A stretch of DNA of 12,730 nt. It comes from Bacteroidales bacterium. Lineage in GTDB: Bacteria; Bacteroidota; Bacteroidia; Bacteroidales; GCA-2711565. The notes below the pieces were generated by a model. It saw only the letters and a list, made by a program, of their open reading frames with translations, did no database searches and was not told the DNA's origin. Positions 1-7,005 of the stretch are shown piece after piece (the stretch's first letter is position 1; the number at the start of each line of letters is the position of its first letter). The stretch is from assembly GCA_029931995.1 (NCBI GenBank), contig JAOZQX010000009.1, positions 1 through 12,730 of the forward strand. Reading direction: 5' to 3'. The position numbers and the translations under genes were made by a program.

Positions 1-640
1 TATCCCAATTATATGAATTTACATTCTGACCAAGAAGAGTAACTTCGCGATATCCCTTATCAAATAAATCTTTGGCCTCATTAATAATAGTTTCTGGTTT
101 TCGGCTTCGTTCTTTACCTCGTGTATATGGAACAACACAATATGAACAATAATTTTGACAACCACGCATAATAGAAATAAAAGCCGAAACTTTATTTTCT
201 CCCAAACGAACAGGCGTAATATCAGCATAGGTTTCTTCCTCTGAGAGTAAAACATTGATTGCTTTTTGACCACTTTCTACAGTGGTGATAAGTTGAGGTA
301 AGTTACGATAAGCATCCGGCCCCACAATAATATCAACACTTTTTTCTTCTTCAAGAAGTTTTTCTTTTAGACGCTCAGCCATGCATCCCAAAACCCCAAT
401 TCGCAAGCCTGGTTTTTTTTTCTTCAAAGCATTTAATTCCTTTAAACGCTTACGAACTCGTTGTTCGGCATTGTCTCTAATGGAGCAAGTGTTGATGAAA
501 ATAAGATCAGCATCACTTACTTTCGAAGTTGTTTCGTAATTATTTTCCGACATAATGGAACCCACAATTTCTGAATCTGAAAAATTCATTTGGCAACCAT
601 AGGTTTCTATATACAATTTTTTTGTAGTTTTATTAGTCAT
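1..640 (-). CDS. miaB: tRNA-2-methylthio-N6-dimethylallyladenosine synthase MiaB, N-terminal part (cut by window edge)
   Basis: Radical SAM methylthiotransferase that converts i6A37 to ms2i6A37 in tRNAs reading UNN codons. The frame opens with ATG at 640 and runs off the left edge after 213 codons, so roughly half of a usual 440-470-residue MiaB is present. The N-terminal UPF0004 domain (about residues 8-130) has the three cysteines that bind the auxiliary iron-sulfur cluster: C16 in ETYGCQMN, C52 in INTCS and C86 in LGCMAER. The radical SAM CxxxCxxC is C161, C165 and C168 within [18 protein letters not shown], followed by the ERSR stretch that is typical of MiaB. The rest of the radical SAM domain and the TRAM domain would lie to the left of the window. 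No strong Shine-Dalgarno precedes the start. The gene diverges from topA. No frameshift is seen. The assignment to MiaB rather than MtaB or RimO rests on the VVPYTRG-ERSR motif. Confidence 0.95.
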   Translation of the reverse strand, partial: MTNKTTKKLYIETYGCQMNFSDSEIVGSIMSENNYETTSKVSDADLIFINTCSIRDNAEQRVRKRLKELNALKKKKPGLRIGVLGCMAERLKEKLLEEEKSVDIIVGPDAYRNLPQLITTVESGQKAINVLLSEEETYADITPVRLGENKVSAFISIMRGCQNYCSYCVVPYTRGKERSRKPETIINEAKDLFDKGYREVTLLGQNVNSYNWD

Positions 641-756
641 AATATTTTCCCATTAAATCATCTTCAAATTTATTCGATATCAAAGGATTAGAATTAATTT
701 TGGAGGGCAAAAATAAACAAAATTTTATAGTGGATTTTAGTTTTGTTAATATTTGT

Positions 757-790
757 TTTGATTTTAAGTTTGAAAAAAAATATACATTTG
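757..790 (+). promoter_or_regulatory. candidate Bacteroidota-type promoter of topA
   Basis: TTTG at 757-760 and TACATTTG at 783-790, followed by C, fit the Bacteroidota sigma-A pattern of a -33 TTTG and a -7 TAnnTTTG with a 22-bp spacer. Transcription would begin near 796-798 and give a leader of about 35 nt that contains the ribosome binding site. The match is seen in the sequence; promoter activity is inferred. Confidence 0.55.
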
Positions 791-821
791 CAGCACAATT
801 AGAATTATACATATTAATTAT

Positions 822-827
822 AAGGAG
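822..827 (+). promoter_or_regulatory. ribosome binding site of topA
   Basis: AAGGAG lies 5 nt upstream of the ATG at 833. It is the clearest Shine-Dalgarno sequence in the window and fixes the topA start. Most of the other genes here lack one, as is common in Bacteroidota. Confidence 0.7.
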
Positions 828-832
828 CAAAA

Positions 833-3151
833 ATGGCAAAAAATTTGGTAATTGTTGAGTCGCCGGCTAAGGCAAAAACAATAGAAGGGTTTTTGGGAAA
901 AGAGTTTTTAGTGAAGTCCAGTTTTGGGCATGTGATGGATCTTTCCAAGAAAAATTTAGGGGTAGATATTGAAAATGATTTTGTTCCCAATTATGAAATT
1001 TCAACTGAAAAAAAGAAAGTTGTTACTGAACTGAAAAAATTAGCATCGGAGGCAGAAGTAATTTGGTTAGCATCGGATGAGGATCGAGAAGGGGAGGCCA
1101 TTTCGTGGCATTTAACCAATGCTTTAAAATTGGACGAAGCGAAAACAAAGCGAATTGTTTTTCATGAAATTACGAAAAATGCTATTCAAAATGCCATTGA
1201 AAATCCTCGTTCAATCGACAAAAATTTAGTTGATGCACAACAAGCTCGTAGGGTATTAGATCGTTTGGTGGGTTTCGAACTTTCTCCATTATTGTGGAAA
1301 AAAGTAAAGCCAGCTTTGTCCGCAGGGCGAGTTCAATCTGTTGCTGTTCGTTTGATTGTAGAACGTGAAGAAGAAATTAAAAATTTTAAAACCGAATCTA
1401 ATTTCCGTGTAACGGCTTTATTTAATATTCAAAATGCAAAAGGTCGATCAAAATTATCCGCAGAGGTTCCAACTCGATTTAAATCCAAAGAAGAGGCTCT
1501 AGAGTTTATCAGAAAATGTAAAGAAGCAGGATTTAGCGTAAAAAGCGTTGAAACAAAACCCGCTAAGAAATCGCCAGCCGCTCCTTTTACTACCTCAACT
1601 CTTCAGCAAGAAGCGAGTCGTAAATTGGGATATTCAGTTGCGAACACCATGCGAGTTGCTCAGCAATTGTACGAGTCGGGAAAAATAACTTATATGAGAA
1701 CCGATTCGGTAAATCTTTCGAATTTGGCGATGGGAATGGCTCAGGATGAAATTACAAGTTTATACGGCGAAAACTATGTTCAAACTAGAAAATATAAAAC
1801 CAAAGCTAAAGGTGCTCAGGAAGCTCACGAAGCAATTCGGCCTACATACTTAAACAATAGAGATATTGATGGAGATGCATCACAGAAAAAGCTTTATGAA
1901 TTAATTTGGAAGCGTACGATTGCTTCGCAAATGAGTGATGCTATTTTAGAAAAAACGAATGTAACCATTGATGTTTCAACGGCTAAAAAAGATTTTTTTG
2001 CCAAAGGCGAAATCGTAAAATTTGACGGATTTCTGAAAGTTTATATGGAGTCGAAAGATGATGAAAATGCTGATGAAATGGCGGGTGTACTGCCTCCGGT
2101 AAAAAATGGTGACATCTTGAATAGGCTTGAAATTAGGGGCGAAGAGCGTTTTACTCAACATCCTCCTCGTTATACTGAGGCTTCTTTGGTTCGAAAAATG
2201 GAAGAGCTTGGCATAGGGCGACCTTCAACGTATGCCCCAACAATTTCTACCATCCAAAAAAGAGAATATGTTATAAAAGAAGATAGAGATGGTGTGAATA
2301 GAAAATACCATTGTATTATTCTTAAAGATGAAGAAATAAAGGATGAATTAAAAACTGAAAAAACAGGTTTTGAAAAATCGAAACTTTTTCCAACAGACAT
2401 TGGAACTTTGGTTAATAAATTCCTAATTCAGTATTTTGATAATATTTTGGACTACAATTTTACGGCAAGTGTTGAAAAAGAATTTGATGAAATTGCAGGA
2501 GGTAAAAAAGTTTGGAATGAAATGATAAGGGAATTTTATGGGCCATTTCATAATCAAATTGAAGACACACTTGAGAAAGCCAAAAAATTTAGTGGCGAAA
2601 AACTTTTAGGTGTTGATCCTGTTAGCGGGAAAAATATATTTGTGAAGATTGGCCGTTATGGTCCATTGGCTCAAATGGGCGAAACTGATACCGATGATAA
2701 GCCTAAATTTGCGGGATTGAAAAAAGGTCAAAGCATTGAAACTGTTACCTTGGAAGAGGTGCTGGAGTTATTTAAATTTCCTCGCCAAGTAGGGGCATAT
2801 GAAGAGGAGGAGATGACGGTAGCTATTGGTCGTTTTGGACCCTATGTTTTGCATAAAAAGAAATTTTATTCTCTCGGAAAAGAAGACGACCCTGTGGATA
2901 TTACTCCTGAAAGAGCTGTCGAAATTATCGAAGAAAAACGCAAAAAGGAAGTCGAAAATACCATTAAGGAATTTGAACAAGATGTAAAAGTGCTAAAAGG
3001 CCGATTTGGCCCATATATTTCGATAAAAAAGAAAAACTTTAAGATTCCAAAAGATGTTAACCCTGAAGAATTAACTTTAGAGGAATGCTTGAAAATTGCT
3101 GAAGACCCTAAGAACACGCCAAAAAAACGATATGTTCGTAAGAAAAAATAA
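833..3151 (+). CDS. topA: DNA topoisomerase I (type IA)
   Basis: Relaxes negative supercoils by cutting one strand through a 5'-phosphotyrosine intermediate. The 772-residue protein begins with a Toprim domain: E9 in VESPAKAKTIE and the D82-x-D84-x-E86 acidic triad in SDEDREGEA. The catalytic tyrosine is Y287 in GKITYMRTDS, and H332 in QEAHEAIRPT matches the conserved active-site histidine. The C-terminus lacks the CxxC zinc ribbons of E. coli TopA. It has instead repeats of the zinc-less topoisomerase C-terminal type, centred on GRYGPL (about 607-612), GRFGPY (about 666-671) and GRFGPY (about 723-728), and ends in a lysine/arginine-rich tail that probably binds DNA. The length suits Bacteroidota TopA, somewhat shorter than the 865 residues of E. 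coli. An AAGGAG site supports the start. The arginase-like gene follows after 80 bp on the same strand with no visible terminator, so read-through is likely. Confidence 0.97.
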   Translation: MAKNLVIVESPAKAKTIEGFLGKEFLVKSSFGHVMDLSKKNLGVDIENDFVPNYEISTEKKKVVTELKKLASEAEVIWLASDEDREGEAISWHLTNALKLDEAKTKRIVFHEITKNAIQNAIENPRSIDKNLVDAQQARRVLDRLVGFELSPLLWKKVKPALSAGRVQSVAVRLIVEREEEIKNFKTESNFRVTALFNIQNAKGRSKLSAEVPTRFKSKEEALEFIRKCKEAGFSVKSVETKPAKKSPAAPFTTSTLQQEASRKLGYSVANTMRVAQQLYESGKITYMRTDSVNLSNLAMGMAQDEITSLYGENYVQTRKYKTKAKGAQEAHEAIRPTYLNNRDIDGDASQKKLYELIWKRTIASQMSDAILEKTNVTIDVSTAKKDFFAKGEIVKFDGFLKVYMESKDDENADEMAGVLPPVKNGDILNRLEIRGEERFTQHPPRYTEASLVRKMEELGIGRPSTYAPTISTIQKREYVIKEDRDGVNRKYHCIILKDEEIKDELKTEKTGFEKSKLFPTDIGTLVNKFLIQYFDNILDYNFTASVEKEFDEIAGGKKVWNEMIREFYGPFHNQIEDTLEKAKKFSGEKLLGVDPVSGKNIFVKIGRYGPLAQMGETDTDDKPKFAGLKKGQSIETVTLEEVLELFKFPRQVGAYEEEEMTVAIGRFGPYVLHKKKFYSLGKEDDPVDITPERAVEIIEEKRKKEVENTIKEFEQDVKVLKGRFGPYISIKKKNFKIPKDVNPEELTLEECLKIAEDPKNTPKKRYVRKKK

Positions 3152-3231
3152 AATTTGATTGGCTAATTTGCTGTTGTGCTAATGAAAGATTAATTTTATT
3201 CAGAATTAACAAGGAATAACAAATTTGCCTC

Positions 3232-4407
3232 ATGGACATTGATATTTATCTTGACCCCATTGACCTGAGTGGTTACGAGTATTCTGAAAAAACCCAGCGA
3301 AAACATTTAGGCGATGTTGTGAGGGCTTTCAATTCTTCCAATAATTTTCCTGATTTAAACGGAATAAACATAGCTGTTTTAGGTGTGTTAGAGGATAGGA
3401 ATGCAGCGTCGAATGAAGGCTGTGCAAAGGCTCCCGATCAGATAAGAAAATTTTTGTATCGTTTATACGAAGGGAATTATACTGTTAAAATTGCCGATTT
3501 AGGGAACATAAAAATGGGCAATACGGTTGCCGATACCTATTTTGCACTAAGCCGTGTTTTAAAAGAGTTGATTAAAAAAAATATAGTTCCGATTGTTTTG
3601 GGTGGAAGTCAGGATTTAACATACGCTAATTATCAGGCTTATGAAGACTTAGGACAAATTATAAATATTGTTTCTGTAGATCCGTTGTTTGATTTAGGTA
3701 AGAATGAAAATGAAATTAGCTCCCAATCTTATCTGAGTAAAATTATTCTTCATCAGCCAAATTATTTGTTTAATTTTTCCAACATTGGTTATCAAACTTA
3801 TTTTGTGGATCAGGAAGGAATTGATTTAATGAAGAATTTGTTTTTTGACACTTACCGATTGGGTCAGGTGCAAACAAATATGGAAGAGGTTGAACCCATT
3901 GTCCGCAATGCAGATTTAATAAGTTTTGATGTTTCAGCTATTCGTCAATCGGATGCGCCTGGAAATAAAAATGCATCGCCAAACGGATTTTATGGAGAGG
4001 AAGCCTGTAAAATTGTTCGTTATGCAGGAATGAGCGATAAGCTTACTTCCATCGGATTTTATGAGTTAAATCCTCAAAATGATCTGAATGGACAAACCGC
4101 TCACTTGGTTTCGCAAATGATTTGGTATTTTATTGAAGGATATTATAACCGAAAAAATGAACTTCCTCATCAGGAGAAAAAACAATTTGTAAAATATCAT
4201 GTAACACTCGAAGAGCAAAAAGACGAAATGGTTTTTTACAAAAGCAAGAAAAGTGATCGCTGGTGGATGGAAGTACCCATTCGTGCTCAGCAAAAAGTAA
4301 AATTTAAACGCCACCACTTAATTCCGTGTTCTTATCAGGATTATCAAACAGCCTGTAACAATGATGTACCGGATCGTTGGTGGCAAGCCTATCAAAAGTT
4401 AATGTAA
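3232..4407 (+). CDS. arginase/formiminoglutamase-fold protein with degraded metal site, probably not a ureohydrolase
   Basis: The 391-residue protein has the overall plan of the ureohydrolase (arginase, agmatinase, formimidoylglutamase) superfamily, but the metal-binding motifs are altered. The usual GGDHS appears as GGSQD (124-128), DAHxD as DPLFD (150-154) and S-F-D-x-D as SFDVS (231-235). By motif alignment, D150, D154 and D233 remain while two histidines and one aspartate have become Q127, L152 and S235. Three of six Mn ligands are therefore gone, and hydrolysis by the usual two-metal mechanism is unlikely. About 85 residues after the fold (from about 306) form an extension with two DRWW motifs (342-345, 381-384). 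Genes of this kind are often annotated hutG or formimidoylglutamase in Bacteroidota; I think that is over-annotation here. No histidine-utilisation gene is nearby. It follows topA by 80 bp and converges on ruvC. AAGGA at 3211 is too far from the ATG to serve as Shine-Dalgarno. The role is unknown. Confidence 0.85.
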   Translation: MDIDIYLDPIDLSGYEYSEKTQRKHLGDVVRAFNSSNNFPDLNGINIAVLGVLEDRNAASNEGCAKAPDQIRKFLYRLYEGNYTVKIADLGNIKMGNTVADTYFALSRVLKELIKKNIVPIVLGGSQDLTYANYQAYEDLGQIINIVSVDPLFDLGKNENEISSQSYLSKIILHQPNYLFNFSNIGYQTYFVDQEGIDLMKNLFFDTYRLGQVQTNMEEVEPIVRNADLISFDVSAIRQSDAPGNKNASPNGFYGEEACKIVRYAGMSDKLTSIGFYELNPQNDLNGQTAHLVSQMIWYFIEGYYNRKNELPHQEKKQFVKYHVTLEEQKDEMVFYKSKKSDRWWMEVPIRAQQKVKFKRHHLIPCSYQDYQTACNNDVPDRWWQAYQKLM

Positions 4408-4411
4408 TAAT

Positions 4412-4966
4412 TTATTTAACTTCTCTCTCTGGGTTTTTATTCAGGAAACTTTTCCAACCGGTATAATTTTCAGCTTGTGAAGTGTTTTTATTTTGGAAAT
4501 AATGGCAAACAGCTACAGCTGCTGCATCGCTTGCATCCAAATATTTGGGAACTTCTTTTAAGTTTAAAATATGTGCAAGCATACCTGCTACCTGCTCTTT
4601 TGATGCGCCACCTTTGCCGGTGATTGATTGTTTGATTTTTTTTGGCGAATACTCAAAAATAGGGACTTCCATCAATAAGGCTGCAGCAATTGCCACTCCT
4701 TGCGCACGTCCTAATTTTAGCATCGATTGAACATTTTTTCCGAAAAAAGGAGCTTCAATAGCAAATTCATCCGGATGATGTTTTTTAATCAGCGAGAGTG
4801 TAGTTTCAAATATTTTCTTCAATTTTAATGCATGATCGCTGAGTTTATTTAATTTTAAAACATCCATTGTAATTAAACTAATTTGATTTTTTTTGCATAA
4901 AATCAAACCAAAGCCCATGATGTTTGTTCCCGGATCAATTCCTAAAATAATACGTTCGCTTTTCAA
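4412..4966 (-). CDS. ruvC: Holliday junction resolvase RuvC, with TTG (or ATT) start
   Basis: Dimeric endonuclease that cuts Holliday junctions symmetrically during recombination and repair, working with RuvAB. The 184-residue protein has all four catalytic acids of the RNase H-like fold: D11 in LGIDPGTNIMGFG, E71 in AIEAPFF, and D144 and D147 in YLDASDA. The segment GKGGASKEQV (117-126) is the usual basic loop. The reading frame has no ATG before the catalytic D11; the only start choices are TTG at 4966 or ATT at 4969, just after an in-frame TAA, so a non-ATG start seems real. No Shine-Dalgarno is seen. The gene is the last of the minus-strand run, 138 bp downstream of ispD, with a candidate -7 element in that gap. 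It ends 4 bp from the stop of the convergent arginase-like gene. Confidence 0.95.
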   Translation of the reverse strand: MKSERIILGIDPGTNIMGFGLILCKKNQISLITMDVLKLNKLSDHALKLKKIFETTLSLIKKHHPDEFAIEAPFFGKNVQSMLKLGRAQGVAIAAALLMEVPIFEYSPKKIKQSITGKGGASKEQVAGMLAHILNLKEVPKYLDASDAAAVAVCHYFQNKNTSQAENYTGWKSFLNKNPEREVK

Positions 4967-4998
4967 AATTTATTAGTTTAAATAGCTTTCTGTGAAAA

Positions 4999-5006
4999 CA
5001 AAATTA
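4999..5006 (-). promoter_or_regulatory. candidate -7 element for ruvC
   Basis: The minus strand reads TAATTTTG, matching TAnnTTTG, 32 bp upstream of the ruvC TTG codon. No TTTG or TTG is found at the expected -33 distance, so this is half a promoter by consensus. The 138-bp ispD-ruvC gap (4967-5104) otherwise holds no gene and only a weak 5-bp inverted repeat. Confidence 0.3.
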
Positions 5007-5104
5007 CGGAAAACATATAACTATTTAATTTTGGAGCCATAATTTTTTGGGGATTCACTATTGAATTTTGCATGAAAAAGGAATAGAAAATGCAGAAAAA
5101 TTAA

Positions 5105-5779
5105 TTAATGACTGTTTAATAAAACTTCAGCAATTTTTAAGTCGGGAGATCGGGTGATTTTAATGTTTTTTGGGTCTCCTTTCGAAAGATGAATTTTTAG
5201 CCCTAAGGTTTCTACAACACTTGCATCATCCGTAAAACGCACCTCATAACTTTGTTGATAGGCTTTTTTTAAATCTTCAGATTTAAAAATTTGTGGGGTT
5301 TGAATGATGCAAATTATTGACCGATCCATGATTTCGTTTTCATCTTCTTGAAAAATACGTACAGATTCATTAATAGGGATGGAGGGAACAGAATTACCGT
5401 ATTTTTCTGCATCTTCGAATAAAACAGAAATATTTTCCTTACTTATAAGCGGGCGAGCACCATCATGAATAGCAATTAATTCTGTGTGGGGAATTTGTTT
5501 TAACCCGCTTTTTACGGAATTGAATCTTGTTTTTCCACCTTTAGCTAATACATGTTTAATTGGGAAATTATATTCTTTGCATAAAGATTTCCAAAGGTCA
5601 AAATTTGATTCGGGTAAAACTAAAACAATATGAATATTTGGATTAAAATGGTGAAAAGCTTCGAGGCTGTAAAATAAAATTGGCTTGCCGTTTAACAATA
5701 AAAATTGTTTGGGAACGTCTGAGTTCATCCGTTTTCCGGAACCACCAGCAACAATTATAACCGACCTTGAAGTTTTCAT
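5105..5779 (-). CDS. ispD: 2-C-methyl-D-erythritol 4-phosphate cytidylyltransferase
   Basis: Third enzyme of the MEP isoprenoid pathway: joins CTP and MEP to form CDP-methylerythritol in the cytoplasm. I start it at ATG 5779 (224 residues); an extension to TTG 5794 adds only MFFKI, is not needed by the fold and overlaps the T tract of the preceding hairpin. Numbered from the ATG, the nucleotide-binding motif is IIVAGGSGKRM (8-18), with the conserved R17 and with K24 in PKQF. Further family motifs are GGKTRFNSV, AIHDGARP, the PINESVR segment, QTPQIF, FTDDAS and NIKITRSPDL near the C-terminus. The length is near the 225-240 typical of IspD. There is no IspF fusion and no ispF neighbour. The gene follows queA by 60 bp, and that gap contains a terminator-like hairpin, so its expression may depend on read-through or on a start site inside the end of queA. 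Confidence 0.95.
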   Translation of the reverse strand: MKTSRSVIIVAGGSGKRMNSDVPKQFLLLNGKPILFYSLEAFHHFNPNIHIVLVLPESNFDLWKSLCKEYNFPIKHVLAKGGKTRFNSVKSGLKQIPHTELIAIHDGARPLISKENISVLFEDAEKYGNSVPSIPINESVRIFQEDENEIMDRSIICIIQTPQIFKSEDLKKAYQQSYEVRFTDDASVVETLGLKIHLSKGDPKNIKITRSPDLKIAEVLLNSH

Positions 5780-5785
5780 AATCTT

Positions 5786-5816
5786 AAAAAACAAATCCCC
5801 TCGGTTAAAAGGGGAT
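5786..5816 (-). terminator. hairpin plus T tract between queA and ispD
   Basis: On the minus strand, ATCCCCT pairs with AGGGGAT (plus positions 5810-5816 and 5795-5801) around an 8-nt loop, a 7-bp stem that a T-G wobble can extend. TTGTTTTTT follows directly (5794-5786), giving the form of an intrinsic terminator. It lies after the queA stop (5840) and ends only 7 nt before the ispD ATG (5779), so it sits in the ispD leader. It may end or damp queA transcription; attenuation of ispD is inference. Confidence 0.6.
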
Positions 5817-5839
5817 AAATATATTAGTTGAGTTGTTTT

Positions 5840-6889
5840 CTACAAAATTAACATGGCATCACCATAGGTGAAAAACTTGTATTTTTTATCAACAGCTTCT
5901 TTATATGCTTTCAGTAAAAAATCGTAACCGGCGAATGCAGAAACCATCATCATCATTGATGATTGAGGCAAGTGAAGATTACTAATCATTGAATTTGCCA
6001 CGTGAAATTCGTAAGGAGGAAATATAAATTTATTTGTCCAACCGTTAAATGGTTTCACCATTCCCGTGATCGAAACACTTGTTTCCATTGCTTTCATCGA
6101 AGTTGTTCCAACTGCACAGATTTGTTGTTTACGTTCCTTGGCCGAATTTATAATTTTAGTACATTCATCACCAATGATTACTTCTTCCGAATCCATTTTA
6201 TGTTTTGTCAGGTCTTCTACTTCGATGTTCCGAAAATTACCTAACCCTGCGTGAAGTGTAACTTCGGCAAAAGTAATACCAATTAGTTCAAGGCGTTTCA
6301 TCAACTCTTTACTAAAATGAAGTCCGGCAGTAGGTGCTGCAACAGCCCCTTCGTGCTTAGCGTAAATAGTTTGATAACGCTCCTGGTCTTCAGGTAAAAT
6401 TTCGCGTTGATGAATTTTTGGCAGTGGCGTTTTTCCTAAACTATAAACTGTTTTTTTGAATTCTTCATAAGAGCCATCGAATAAAAAACGAAGCGTTCTT
6501 CCTCGCGAAGTTGTATTATCAATAACTTCGGCAACCAATGTGTCATCTTTACCAAAATAAAGCTTATTTCCAATACGGATTTTACGGGCAGGGTCAACTA
6601 AAACATCCCATAAACGACTTTCTCTGTTTAATTCGCGCAAAAGAAAAACCTCAATTTTTGCTCCGGTTTTCTCTTTTTCACCATATAAACGGGCGGGAAA
6701 AACTTTAGTATTATTGATAACAAAAACATCTCCGTCGTCAAAATATCCAAGGACATCTTTAAAGGTTTTGTGCTCAATTGTTTGATCTTTACGGTTTAAC
6801 ACCATTAGTTTTGCCTCATCCCTGTTTTCAGGAGGCATGCTCGCTATTAGTTCTGGTGGAAGATTAAACCTAAATTGAGATAATTTCAT
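5840..6889 (-). CDS. queA: S-adenosylmethionine:tRNA ribosyltransferase-isomerase
   Basis: Transfers and isomerises the ribose of S-adenosylmethionine onto preQ1-modified tRNA to give epoxyqueuosine, the next-to-last step of queuosine synthesis at position 34 of GUN-anticodon tRNAs. The 349 residues match the full family length. Conserved segments in order are an N-terminal [11 protein letters not shown] (6-16), [10 protein letters not shown] (59-68), APTAGLHF (185-192), [10 protein letters not shown] (211-220), [12 protein letters not shown] (259-270), NLHLPQSS (304-311) and the C-terminal [10 protein letters not shown] (337-346). A run of four methionines (312-315) lies in the conserved SSM..VSAFAG region. 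The ATG at 6889 places the usual FxFxLP motif at the N-terminus. A good promoter candidate lies 44-72 bp upstream, which suggests queA begins its own transcript although it follows truB. Other queuosine genes are not in the window. Confidence 0.97.
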   Translation of the reverse strand: MKLSQFRFNLPPELIASMPPENRDEAKLMVLNRKDQTIEHKTFKDVLGYFDDGDVFVINNTKVFPARLYGEKEKTGAKIEVFLLRELNRESRLWDVLVDPARKIRIGNKLYFGKDDTLVAEVIDNTTSRGRTLRFLFDGSYEEFKKTVYSLGKTPLPKIHQREILPEDQERYQTIYAKHEGAVAAPTAGLHFSKELMKRLELIGITFAEVTLHAGLGNFRNIEVEDLTKHKMDSEEVIIGDECTKIINSAKERKQQICAVGTTSMKAMETSVSITGMVKPFNGWTNKFIFPPYEFHVANSMISNLHLPQSSMMMMVSAFAGYDFLLKAYKEAVDKKYKFFTYGDAMLIL

Positions 6890-6932
6890 ATTTTCTTAAT
6901 GTATCTTGTGTACCTATTGTTTAAAAAAGCCG

Positions 6933-6961
6933 CAAAATTAATAATTTTTGGGGAAAGCCAA
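6933..6961 (-). promoter_or_regulatory. candidate promoter of queA
   Basis: On the minus strand, TTG (6961-6959) is followed after 18 bp by TAATTTTG (6940-6933) and then C, fitting the Bacteroidota pattern TTG-N17-23-TAnnTTTG. Transcription would begin near 6927, leaving a leader of about 37 nt before the ATG at 6889. The truB-queA gap is 116 bp, the longest inside the minus-strand run apart from ispD-ruvC, which fits a promoter there. Confidence 0.55.
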
Positions 6962-7005
6962 TGTTCACGGGCGCTAATTTAATAAATCACAGAGGGTTTG
7001 TCAAG

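Larger units (their letters stand above)
641..832. other. divergent miaB-topA intergenic region
   Basis: Very AT-rich 192-bp spacer between two divergent starts. It holds the candidate topA promoter on the plus strand. On the minus strand two sequences match the Bacteroidota -7 consensus TAnnTTTG and could serve miaB: TATTTTTG (plus positions 708-715) and TAAATTTG (665-672). Neither has a clear TTTG or TTG -33 element at 17-23 bp, so I do not pick one. No small gene, hairpin or RNA gene is visible. Confidence 0.6.

Noticed and set aside
19..273. Minus-strand open frame of 84 codons at the left edge
   Set aside because: It is in another frame inside miaB; the miaB frame carries the cysteine motifs and continues past the edge.
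633..839. Minus-strand open frame of 68 codons across the miaB-topA gap
   Set aside because: It covers the start of topA, the divergent promoter region and the start of miaB, has low-complexity composition from AT-rich DNA and no recognisable protein features.
3152..3231. Possible promoter or terminator between topA and the arginase-like gene
   Set aside because: CTAATTTG resembles a -7 element but lacks the TA spacing of TAnnTTTG, and no stem with a T tract is present.
5053..5066. Inverted repeat ATTCA-CTAT-TGAAT between ruvC and ispD
   Set aside because: The stem is only 5 bp and AT-rich with no convincing T tract; such repeats are expected by chance in this base composition.
5944..5958. 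Short CAT-like triplet repeat
   Set aside because: It encodes the run of four methionines in the conserved SSM region of QueA on the minus strand, so it is coding and not a regulatory or unstable repeat.
6002..6254. Two plus-strand open frames inside queA
   Set aside because: Antisense shadows of a well-conserved queA segment; no family features.
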